Assembly (NCBI GenBank): GCA_031400455.1
Contig: JANNPX010000024.1
Span: forward strand, 62,001-126,000
Source of the DNA: JANXYW01 sp031400455
GTDB taxonomy: Bacteria > Chloroflexota > Dehalococcoidia > DSTF01 > JACRBR01
Direction of reading: 5' to 3'
Length of the DNA: 64,000 bases
Position 1 is the stretch's first letter; each line of letters starts with the position of its first letter. The notes under the pieces are model-generated. The model searched no databases. It was not told the DNA's origin and saw only the letters and a list, made by a program, of their open reading frames with translations. Shown here one piece after another: positions 32,728-39,575 of the stretch. The position numbers were made by a program, and so were the translations under genes.

Positions 32728-32754
32728 GTAGCGGAGGAGCTTCAGCTCCGGTCG
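32728..32754. repeat. GTAGCGGAGGAGCTTCAGC-type hairpin repeat
   Basis: GTAGCGGAGGAGCTTCAGCT followed by CCGGTCG. Same GTAGC...TTCAGC...  layout as the unit at 32654, with GGAGC/GCTCC in place of the GGGC stem. It may be a sister subfamily. Confidence 0.5.
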
Positions 32755-32836
32755 TCTAGTGGCGCCGTAAAATGTCCGACAGGTCTGGAAGACCGTCCCC
32801 GCTCGAAATGCTGTCTACCCATCGTTACGTCACAAT

Positions 32837-32852
32837 TGTTTCACGTGAAACA
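32837..32852. promoter_or_regulatory. parS centromere site (ParB binding)
   Basis: TGTTTCACGTGAAACA is a perfect 16-bp palindrome and matches the near-universal bacterial chromosomal parS sequence (TGTTNCACGTGAAACA). It is non-coding, 62 bp before the PIG-L start. ParB spreads from such sites and loads SMC near the origin. parA and parB are not in the window. Confidence 0.85.
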
Positions 32853-32913
32853 TTCCTGCGCGTGAGCGTAGCCGCCGCCATGCGTACACTGTCCGCACCG
32901 GAGGTGCAGCGAG

Positions 32914-33747
32914 ATGGCGATACGCACGCTCAGCCGCAAGCCCAAACCCGCGTCGAAGCCGAAGGCGCCCGCCAAGAAAAAAGAACTGACAATCGATCAA
33001 AAATGGGCGTCGTACGAACGCGCGCTTGTGATCACGGCGCATCCGGACGACGCGGAGTTCATCGCCGGCGGGACGATCGCGAAGCTGTGCGACGTCGGCA
33101 TGGAAGTGACGATCTGCATCGCAACGAGCGGCGACAAAGGCACGCGCGACTCCTCGCTGCGCCGCCAGGAACTTGCGGCGATCCGCGAAGGCGAGAGCCG
33201 CGCCGCCGCGAAGGTGTTGGGCGCGAAGCGCTGCATCTTCTGGGGCATGCCGGACGGGTTCCTCACGGCGGATCACGAGCTGCGCGGCATGGTCGTGCGC
33301 GAGATCCGCGCGCTGCGGCCGGATCTCGTGCTGACGTGGGACGGCTTTCGCCCGGGCTTCAACCATTCGGATCACCGCATGATCGGCCTCGCAGTCCGTG
33401 ATGCGCTCTTCCCGGCCGCGCATGACCCGCACTACTACTCCGAGCTGGCGAATGAGGGCCTCGGTCCGCATCGCACCGCCGAGCTGCTGCTTGCCGCCAC
33501 GAACGAGCCCGACTTTCACGTCGATATCGGGCCGTACCTGGAGAAGAAGGTAGACTCGATTCTCTGCCACACCAGCCAGATCGACGGGCGCACGCGCGAC
33601 GAGATGATGAACAACTGGCTGCAGGCGGGGAAGCGTGACAAGGAGCGCAAGAAGCGCACCGGATACGACCATGCGGAGTCGTACCGGCGTATAGAATTCA
33701 GAAGGCCTGCCGGCGCGCCCGGTACGCCTCCACCGAAGAAGAAATAG
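32914..33747 (+). CDS. PIG-L (LmbE) family deacetylase
   Basis: A 277-residue zinc-dependent N-deacetylase family protein. ITAHPDDAEFIAGGTI (about residues 41-56) carries the A-H-P-D-D metal motif, and F-N-H-S-D-H (about 149-154) supplies the third ligand. T-S-G-D-K-G-T and R-(R/x)-x-E-L motifs also match. Family members act on N-acetylglucosamine-linked lipids, mycothiol/bacillithiol precursors and antibiotics; the substrate is not readable here. The first 30 residues are a Lys/Pro-rich tail. GGAGGTG 7 bases before the ATG is an excellent ribosome binding site. It lies just after parS. Confidence 0.9.
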   Translation: MAIRTLSRKPKPASKPKAPAKKKELTIDQKWASYERALVITAHPDDAEFIAGGTIAKLCDVGMEVTICIATSGDKGTRDSSLRRQELAAIREGESRAAAKVLGAKRCIFWGMPDGFLTADHELRGMVVREIRALRPDLVLTWDGFRPGFNHSDHRMIGLAVRDALFPAAHDPHYYSELANEGLGPHRTAELLLAATNEPDFHVDIGPYLEKKVDSILCHTSQIDGRTRDEMMNNWLQAGKRDKERKKRTGYDHAESYRRIEFRRPAGAPGTPPPKKK

Positions 33748-33774
33748 CGACCCCGAACCGGAAGGCAGTTCGAC

Positions 33775-34659
33775 TTGGAGTCCCTGGCGTACAACTCGTT
33801 CATCGCGGCCTACGTGCTCGCGCTCGTTGCCGCGGCGACGTACGTGGCGCTTCCGCTCTGGCCGCGGGTCTCGTACCGCGCGGCCGAGACGACGGCCGGC
33901 ACGACGATGACGGTCGCCTCCAAGAGTGAGCCGCCTGCGTTCGTCGGCTCCTTCGCGACCGCCGCCGCGTGGCTGATGTTCGCGACGCTCACGCTTTCGC
34001 TGGCGTTCCGCTGGATCGCCACCGGCCACCCGCCCTACGCGAACATGTACGAGTACACGATCGGGCTCGGGTGGGGCTCGTCGCTGTTCTACATCATCTT
34101 CGAGCGCGTCTACAACCAGCGCTCGCTCGGCGCCGTGCTCATGCCGGGCATCGCCTTGCTGTTCACCATCTCGCTGCTCTACTTCACGTCCGATATCACG
34201 CCGCTGATCCCGGCGCTGCAAGCGAACCGCATCCTCGCGATCCACGTCGGCATGATGATGCTGTCGTACAGCGCGCTGTCCGTGTCGTTCGGCGCGGCGG
34301 TGCTGTACTTCGTGCAGGATGGCAAGCGCCGCTTCGCGCGCCTCCCCTCGGGCAAGACGCTCGAGGAGATCGCGCACAAATCGGTCCTCGTCGGCTTTCC
34401 CATACTGGCGCTCGGCGTGGCGTTGGGCGCGTGGTGGGCGAACTCCGCCTGGGGCCGCTACTGGGGCTGGGATCCGAAGGAGACGTCGGCGCTGGTCACG
34501 TGGCTGATTTACGCAGGTTACCTGCACGCGCGCGGCCTCAAGGGCTGGCGCGGGAAGCGCTCCGCAGCGGTGCTCATCCTCGGTTACGCCGGCGTCATGT
34601 TCACGTACTTTGCTGTGAATCTCTGGGTCAGCGGCCTCCACTCGTACGCGGGCATCTAG
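33775..34659 (+). CDS. ccsB: Cytochrome c assembly protein CcsB/CcsA (haem transporter, System II)
   Basis: A 294-residue polytopic protein with about eight helices. W-G-R-Y-W-G-W-D-P-K-E-T (about residues 227-238) is the tryptophan-rich WWD motif that presents haem for c-type cytochrome maturation. Conserved helix-flanking His residues occur at about 162 (ILAIHVGMMML) and 287-288 (SGLHSYA). System II normally needs a ResB/Ccs1 partner, which is not adjacent. A TTG start at 33775 with GGAAGG 9 bases upstream is used. It is 27 bp after the PIG-L gene. Confidence 0.88.
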   Translation: MESLAYNSFIAAYVLALVAAATYVALPLWPRVSYRAAETTAGTTMTVASKSEPPAFVGSFATAAAWLMFATLTLSLAFRWIATGHPPYANMYEYTIGLGWGSSLFYIIFERVYNQRSLGAVLMPGIALLFTISLLYFTSDITPLIPALQANRILAIHVGMMMLSYSALSVSFGAAVLYFVQDGKRRFARLPSGKTLEEIAHKSVLVGFPILALGVALGAWWANSAWGRYWGWDPKETSALVTWLIYAGYLHARGLKGWRGKRSAAVLILGYAGVMFTYFAVNLWVSGLHSYAGI

Positions 34660-34732
34660 CGAACACTCTATTGGTGTGCGGCACTGCCTCGCACGCGGTG
34701 GGAGTACAGGTCAACGTTGTGTGTCCTCCGTC

Positions 34733-34750
34733 GGTCCGGCGTCGCCGGAC
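34733..34750. other. short GC palindrome in the ccsB-capA gap
   Basis: GGTCCGGCGTCGCCGGAC is nearly a perfect inverted repeat (GTCCGGCG/CGCCGGAC), 74 bp after the ccsB stop. It could be a ccsB terminator; there is no T-run. The rest of the 166-bp gap shows only a candidate promoter for the next gene. Confidence 0.4.
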
Positions 34751-34813
34751 TCACAGCCGAGGGCCGCTATGCTCCAAGCTTCGCGGCGTTAACTAGCGCC
34801 GAATCGAAACCAT

Positions 34814-34819
34814 TACACT
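34814..34819 (+). promoter_or_regulatory. -10 element of a possible leaderless capA promoter
   Basis: TACACT ends 6 bases before the GTG start at 34826, so the transcript would begin near the start codon. The -35 candidate TTAACT is 19-20 bp upstream, a loose fit. No ribosome binding site precedes the GTG. Confidence 0.35.
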
Positions 34820-34825
34820 GGCGTC

Positions 34826-35914
34826 GTGCGAAGATCAGCGATCCCGCTCGCGATCATGTCTATCGCAGCACTTCTGTCAGCGTGCTCCGACTCTGGCAGC
34901 GCGTCGCCGACGCTTGCGCCCGAGCCCAGCGCCACGGCTGCAGCGTCGCCAACCATCGTTGTGCCGACTGTCGAGCCGGTGACGAAGCTGCGGTTCACGG
35001 GCGACCTGATCCCGGCGCGGTGTACGTACGCGAAGATCGAGTCGCTGGGCGGGGACTACACGCTGCCGTTCCAGCCGCTGCACGACATGCTTGCCGGTGC
35101 CGACATCACGATCGGATCGCTCGACGCGACGGCGTCTGACGCCGGGACGCCGTTCGGCTGTACGCCAACGTTCAGCCTTGCCGCACCCGCTGCCGCCGTC
35201 GCTGGCTTCAAGTACGCGGGCTACGACGTGATGGCTCACGCCGCGAACCACATCAAGGACTGCGGCATCAGTTCCTGCGGCGATCGCGCGATGTTCGAGA
35301 CCGACGCAAATCTGCGGGCCGCAGGCATCGTGCCGGTGGGGACGGGGCGCAACTTGTTCGAAGCGCGGTCGCCGCAGGTGGTCGAGCGCAACGGCGTGTA
35401 CTTCGCGTTTCTTGCGTACGACGATATCGCGACGTACTACCAGGCATCTGCCGACGGCGCGGGATCGGCGCCGCTCGATCCGGCGACGATCGCCGAAGAC
35501 GTCGCGGCGGCACGCAAAGTCGCGAACGTCGTGATCATCGTGCCGCACTGGGGCGTCGAATACACCGCCGACCCGTCGGGCCGCCAGCGCGAGTTCGCGC
35601 GCGCGGCTGCGGCTGCCGGCGCGGCCATGATCGTCGGCAACCATCCGCACTGGGCGCAGGCGCACGAGCAGATCGGCAGCACGTTCGTGGCCTACGCGCT
35701 AGGGAACTTCGTGTTCGACCAGGACTGGTCGCTCGAAACGCAGCAGGGCGCGGTGCTTGAGGCAACGTTCACAGGCACGCGCCTCACATCGACGCGCTAC
35801 ACGCCGATCCACATCTACGACGAGTATCAGCCGCGGCTCGCCGAACCGCCGGAAGCGCAGCAGATCCTCGACCGCATCGAGACGGCGAGCGCGAAACTCG
35901 TCGCGGTGCCATGA
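34826..35914 (+). CDS. CapA-family (PGA_cap) lipoprotein
   Basis: A 362-residue exported lipoprotein: signal peptide with lipobox L-L-S-A-C (Cys 20), then a Ser/Pro/Thr-rich spacer (about 21-55), then a calcineurin-like phosphoesterase-type CapA domain. Typical landmarks are T-G-D-L-I-P-A-R near 62, the A-A-N-H-I-K-D block (about 137-143), P-H-W-G-V-E-Y (about 239-245) and G-N-H-P-H-W (about 270-275). CapA proteins take part in poly-gamma-glutamate capsule export, but many homologues are orphan phosphoesterases; no capB/capC neighbours exist here. GTG start at 34826. Confidence 0.85.
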   Translation: MRRSAIPLAIMSIAALLSACSDSGSASPTLAPEPSATAAASPTIVVPTVEPVTKLRFTGDLIPARCTYAKIESLGGDYTLPFQPLHDMLAGADITIGSLDATASDAGTPFGCTPTFSLAAPAAAVAGFKYAGYDVMAHAANHIKDCGISSCGDRAMFETDANLRAAGIVPVGTGRNLFEARSPQVVERNGVYFAFLAYDDIATYYQASADGAGSAPLDPATIAEDVAAARKVANVVIIVPHWGVEYTADPSGRQREFARAAAAAGAAMIVGNHPHWAQAHEQIGSTFVAYALGNFVFDQDWSLETQQGAVLEATFTGTRLTSTRYTPIHIYDEYQPRLAEPPEAQQILDRIETASAKLVAVP

Positions 35915-35948
35915 TCCACGAAGGCCCACAACGGCGCTGCCAGGGAGC

Positions 35949-36575
35949 CTACCGAGGTGCGATGATCGGGTCGGTGAGGTGCAATGACGTGACTGTTTGG
36001 GGAGCCGTCGCATCGCAACCGTAGAAGATGCCGGTTATACCGTCGGCCGTCATAATGAGAGAGAACGACGTCTCGCGCGGCGTGGCCTGAGGATTCTCGG
36101 GACGAAGGAACATGACGAAGTAGTCTCCGGACGGAAACTCAAGGTCCGGCGAACGGTAGACCGCGTACAGCGTCGCGCCGGGCGTCGTGATGCCTTCCGC
36201 GCGAAACTCATCGCGTCGCTGGTACTCCGGTTCGCAGGTGGCTACGGACAGAACGTCTACTGGCGTGCCGTCGGCTTCGCCGGGCCGGCAGCGGGGTGGC
36301 GCGCCTATGCCCGTGATCGTCAGCGTGCAGGCGATCGGCTGGTAGCGGATCAGGCTCTGTAGTGCGGCGCCGTCGGCTGCCAATTCGGCGGCGATCGCGG
36401 CGTCCACGCTCGGAATGCCGGTCTTGTTGGCCACGCGTCCAATGGTCGGCGTCGCTGCAGGCGCGGTCAAGGTGGCGGCCGGGGTCGGCGAGGGCTTCGC
36501 GTCGTCGCCGCCGCAGCCCGTGAACGCGGCGATGAAGACGACGGCGGTTACGACTAAGACGATGTGGCGGCGCAT
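35949..36575 (-). CDS. lipoprotein of unknown function
   Basis: A 208-residue protein with a lipoprotein signal (hydrophobic residues 5-18, lipobox F-T-G-C) and a Thr/Pro/Ala-rich spacer (about 25-48), then a globular domain without family resemblance. The globular part contains four Cys residues that could form disulfides. ATG 36575 is preferred; the frame continues upstream but without conservation. It lies 61 bp downstream of mreB and converges with capA. Confidence 0.7.
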   Translation of the reverse strand: MRRHIVLVVTAVVFIAAFTGCGGDDAKPSPTPAATLTAPAATPTIGRVANKTGIPSVDAAIAAELAADGAALQSLIRYQPIACTLTITGIGAPPRCRPGEADGTPVDVLSVATCEPEYQRRDEFRAEGITTPGATLYAVYRSPDLEFPSGDYFVMFLRPENPQATPRETSFSLIMTADGITGIFYGCDATAPQTVTSLHLTDPIIAPR

Positions 36576-36636
36576 GTTGGGCTCCGGGTCGGCATCTCGT
36601 TGATTCTGAACACCTGTCCGCGCGGGAGGGCGCCGT

Positions 36637-37698
36637 CTACCGCGGCGGCTTGCGGGTGGCGAGGGCGGACTGCACCTTCTGGAGCATCTTCGCCTCTTCG
36701 AGGACTTCGCCGGTGCCCTTGACGACGCACAGGAGCGGGTCTTCGGCGACGTAGACGGGGAAGCGCGTCTCCTGCGCAAGGCGGCGGTCGAGACCGCGGA
36801 GCAGCGCGCCGCCACCGGCCAGCGCGATGCCGCGGTACATCAGGTCGGCGACCAGTTCCGGCGGCGTCACTTCGATCGTCGAGCGCACGGCGTCGATGAC
36901 AGCGTTGATGCTGCCGGAGAGCGCGTCGCGGATCTCGACGGTGCTCACTTCCACCGACTTCGGCAGTCCGGTCGCGAGGTCGCGGCCACGGATGTCGACC
37001 GTACCTTCTTCGTCCAGCGGGAACGCGGAGCCGGCCTCGATCTTGATCTCTTCGGCGGTGCGCTCGCCGATGAGCATGTTATGCACCTGGCGCGCGTACG
37101 CCATGATCTCCTGATCCATCTCGTCGCCGGCGGTGCGGATCGACGTGCTGACGACGACGCCGCCGAGCGCGATGACGGCGACCTCCGTCGTGCCGCCGCC
37201 GATGTCGACGATCATGCAGCCGTTCGGCTCCATGCTCGGCAGCCCGGCGCCGATAGCGGCGGCCATCGGCTCTTCGATGAGGAACGCCGCGCGCGCGCCG
37301 GCGTTCAGCGCGGCGTCGTGGACGGCGCGCTTCTCGACTTCGGTGACACCGCTGGGGATGCCGACGACGACGCGCGGACGCGGGATGCCGAAGCCAAAGC
37401 GTTCGTGGACGGAGCGGATGAAGTACGCGAGCATGCGCTCCGTAACCTCGAAGTCGGAGATGACGCCGTCCTTGAGGGGGCGGATCGCGACGATGCTGGC
37501 GGGGGTCCGCCCAACCATGCGCTTCGCCTCGGCGCCGATCGCGAGGATCTTCTTGGTCTGGCGGTCGATGGCGACGACGGACGGCTCGTCGATGACGATG
37601 CCGCGACCCTTGACCATAACGAGGGTATTGGCGGTGCCTAGGTCGATTCCCACATCGTGTGAGAACAGCCCGAGCAGTGCGGTTAGCGGGTTGATCAC
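36637..37698 (-). CDS. mreB: Rod-shape determining protein MreB
   Basis: Bacterial actin that organises cell-wall synthesis. G-I-D-L-G-T-A-N-T (about residues 17-25, phosphate 1 loop), D-I-G-G-G-T-T-E-V (about 165-173, phosphate 2) and L-A-G-G-G-A-L-L-R-G (about 297-306, adenosine loop) are intact. Length 353 is slightly above average. The start is GTG 37698 (V-I-N-P-L), with GAGG 9 bases upstream. mreC and mreD do not follow, so the gene is separate from the usual cluster. Its promoter lies in the 272-bp gap that holds an inverted repeat at 37807-37850. Confidence 0.96.
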   Translation of the reverse strand: MINPLTALLGLFSHDVGIDLGTANTLVMVKGRGIVIDEPSVVAIDRQTKKILAIGAEAKRMVGRTPASIVAIRPLKDGVISDFEVTERMLAYFIRSVHERFGFGIPRPRVVVGIPSGVTEVEKRAVHDAALNAGARAAFLIEEPMAAAIGAGLPSMEPNGCMIVDIGGGTTEVAVIALGGVVVSTSIRTAGDEMDQEIMAYARQVHNMLIGERTAEEIKIEAGSAFPLDEEGTVDIRGRDLATGLPKSVEVSTVEIRDALSGSINAVIDAVRSTIEVTPPELVADLMYRGIALAGGGALLRGLDRRLAQETRFPVYVAEDPLLCVVKGTGEVLEEAKMLQKVQSALATRKPPR

Positions 37699-37806
37699 CG
37701 TCGATTACCTCGGCCGGGAGATGATGGGGCGCCCTTCGCGCGAAACGCCGCGCGCAACGTGAGGCAGTATAGGAGCGGCGGCGGAGTATTGGAAGTAGAC
37801 GTGTGA

Positions 37807-37850
37807 TTTCGTGCTAAGAGAACGGACAAATGACTTCTCGTAGCACGAAA
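37807..37850. promoter_or_regulatory. 16-bp inverted repeat upstream of mreB
   Basis: TTTCGTGCTAAGAGAA (37807-37822) and TTCTCGTAGCACGAAA (37835-37850) pair with one mismatch across a 12-base centre. The element lies between the PycTM-like gene and mreB (109 bp before the GTG). It could be an operator for mreB or a terminator for the upstream gene. A GC-poor loop and lack of a T-run make an operator slightly more likely. The remainder of the 37699-37970 gap shows no gene. Confidence 0.5.
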
Positions 37851-37970
37851 CGACTGCGAACTCGTCGCGACTACACATGCCGGCTGCGAGAAGGCGCTTC
37901 GGAGCTGAGTACCCTCCGGCCGGGCGGCAGGTCGGGTGGCGAATCCCGCCACACTGGGTTCGAGGCCGGA

Positions 37971-38528
37971 TCAGTAGTTCAACAGGGCCATGAGCCCAAC
38001 CCAACCCGCGAGCGCGCCGATCAGTGCGAGCAGAGCCAGTCGCACCCTCTGGAACTTGTTCGCGACGATGCAAGCGACGACGTGCGTCTGTTCGAGGGCG
38101 TCCTGCTCCAGCGCTTCGGCCGAGAGGGACGAGCTTCGCCTGGCGAATTCCTGGAACTCCATGCCGGCGATATCGGCGAAGTACAGGAGCGAACCGTGCC
38201 CCGGTGCGTCCTTGGGAAGCAATACACGAAGGGTCAACACTATCGAAATCGTCGAGCAGACGAGGTAGAGAGTCGCGAACAGTGCGGCGGCGACAAGCTC
38301 CATCGGCGTGCCCTCGCGCACGAGCACCACTGCCTTGTGCACCTGTGTGGCCGTTACCGCGGCCACCGTAGCTTGCGCGGCTAGAAGCGGCGCAGCCTTG
38401 GTGTCGGCGAGACCGGTCAAACGGATCATTCGGTCGAGCGTCCGGAGGTGTTCGTTGGCGCGTTCAGCCGGAAGGAGCGGCGTCATCTGCGGGCTGCTAG
38501 GAGCGCCGTGTGGAAACGTGGAAGCCAT
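37971..38528 (-). CDS. Pycsar effector-like membrane protein (PycTM/DUF5706)
   Basis: A 185-residue protein with two central transmembrane helices (about residues 45-63 and 80-102) and a third at the C-terminus (about 163-182). Before helix 1 is A-D-T-K-A-A-P-L-L, and after helix 2 comes S-L-L-Y-F-A-D-I-A and then E-Q-T-H-V-V-A-C-I-V-A-N-K-F-Q-R-V-R-L-A-L. Together these match the PycTM family: (D/N)-x-K-A-x-x-L-L and (Y/F)-F-(G/A)-D-I-A followed by H-x-L-(S/A)-x-I-x-x-x-K-(F/Y). PycTM proteins are membrane-toxic effectors of cUMP/cCMP anti-phage signalling. No cyclase is encoded nearby. ATG 38528; an alternative Met is at 38486. Confidence 0.75.
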   Translation of the reverse strand: MASTFPHGAPSSPQMTPLLPAERANEHLRTLDRMIRLTGLADTKAAPLLAAQATVAAVTATQVHKAVVLVREGTPMELVAAALFATLYLVCSTISIVLTLRVLLPKDAPGHGSLLYFADIAGMEFQEFARRSSSLSAEALEQDALEQTHVVACIVANKFQRVRLALLALIGALAGWVGLMALLNY

Positions 38529-38600
38529 CCACGGACAATACCCACATAGAAGCGTTATGGCTTCGATCGTCCGAGTCCTGCGGGTGTGCCGCCCTCGCTC

Positions 38601-39497
38601 TCAGGGCGCGCCCACGAATGCTACGACGTCCGCGCCCACCTGGGCGTCGCCCAAGATCGCGTCGTGGCTGGCCAGCGGAACGGAGGCGATGCTGTACATC
38701 TGTGATGCTGCGGCGTCGGGCAGGACCTGCGTGCCACTATCGTCGACCCACGGCAATATGGGGGCGCAGTAACCGGGGTTCCAAAAGCAATCGAGGGCAT
38801 TGCCGAAGGTCGCCAGGCGGATGCCGCTGGCGGCCATCGCCTGCGCCTGTGCGCCGCGGAGCGTCGGCGTCTGCGGATCGAGTTTCTGCTCGACAATCTC
38901 GCCCCCAGCAAGGTACGTCTTCTTGCACGGCACGATATCGAGCTCGATCTTCTTGTCGGCGTCCGCGCCCAGCAGTGGTGCGTCGAGCGTCACGACGGTG
39001 TCGATGTGCAGCTTCGCTGCGTCGGTGCGGGTCGACTCGCGCACCCCTTCGAGGAACGCGAGGTATCCGCCGAGGCTGTGGCCGATGAGCGTGAAGTGGG
39101 CGTTCGGGTGGTGGGCGCCGTAGTCTCGCAGCATCGTCTCGAGCGGCTTCAGGTTCGTCTCTGAGGTGCGGTCCGTGAGGTCGCATGAGTAGGGATCTGG
39201 CCGCCATGTCCCGTCCTGACGCACGGCGCCGCCAGCGTAGCTGAAGTCCAGCATCTTGTTTCGCGCGTAGCCCTTCGCTGCGAATTCGTTCTTGAGCACG
39301 TTGAAGCGCTGCCCCTCGACGATCGTAGCCTGCGTCCCCTCGGCATCGTACGTCGTGTAGTAGCCCTGTACGAAAATGATGACCCGCGTGCCGGCGGGGT
39401 AGCAGCGCGCCCCCATCAGCAGCGATGCACCTGCGGCGAGAGCCAGGATGAGGATCGGGCCGCGAACGACGCGAAGCAGTGCGCGGCCTGGTGTCAT
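38601..39497 (-). CDS. exported alpha/beta hydrolase (lipase-like)
   Basis: A 298-residue protein from ATG 39497 (an in-frame upstream ATG at 39542 adds 15 residues). The N-terminus has a hydrophobic export signal (about residues 12-30) followed by an A-R-C. The nucleophile elbow is LIGHSLGGYLAF, and an oxyanion-type block F-V-Q-G-Y lies upstream near residue 42. A His candidate, S-H-D-A-I-L, is near the C-terminus. Six cysteines fit an extracytoplasmic protein with disulfides. Substrate unknown; the A-G-G block and lack of a clear lid give no hint. It follows nothing on its strand closely: 33 bp separate it from the ThDP enzyme's stop. Confidence 0.75.
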   Translation of the reverse strand: MTPGRALLRVVRGPILILALAAGASLLMGARCYPAGTRVIIFVQGYYTTYDAEGTQATIVEGQRFNVLKNEFAAKGYARNKMLDFSYAGGAVRQDGTWRPDPYSCDLTDRTSETNLKPLETMLRDYGAHHPNAHFTLIGHSLGGYLAFLEGVRESTRTDAAKLHIDTVVTLDAPLLGADADKKIELDIVPCKKTYLAGGEIVEQKLDPQTPTLRGAQAQAMAASGIRLATFGNALDCFWNPGYCAPILPWVDDSGTQVLPDAAASQMYSIASVPLASHDAILGDAQVGADVVAFVGAP

Positions 39498-39575
39498 CGA
39501 TCGGTGTGTCAGCGTTCGGCCTCCAGCCCCAGAGAGCGGCATCCCTGCTCTTAGTATCGACCGCGCGGCGGCGCG

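Noticed and set aside
32750..32820. tRNA-like string GTCGTCTAGTGGC
   Set aside because: It resembles a tRNA D-arm region, but there is no acceptor stem, anticodon arm or TTCGA T-loop at the proper distance. It continues from a dispersed repeat.
37971..38528. complete Pycsar defence operon
   Set aside because: Only an effector-like gene is present. Neighbours are mreB and an exported hydrolase; no nucleotidyl cyclase gene was recognised.
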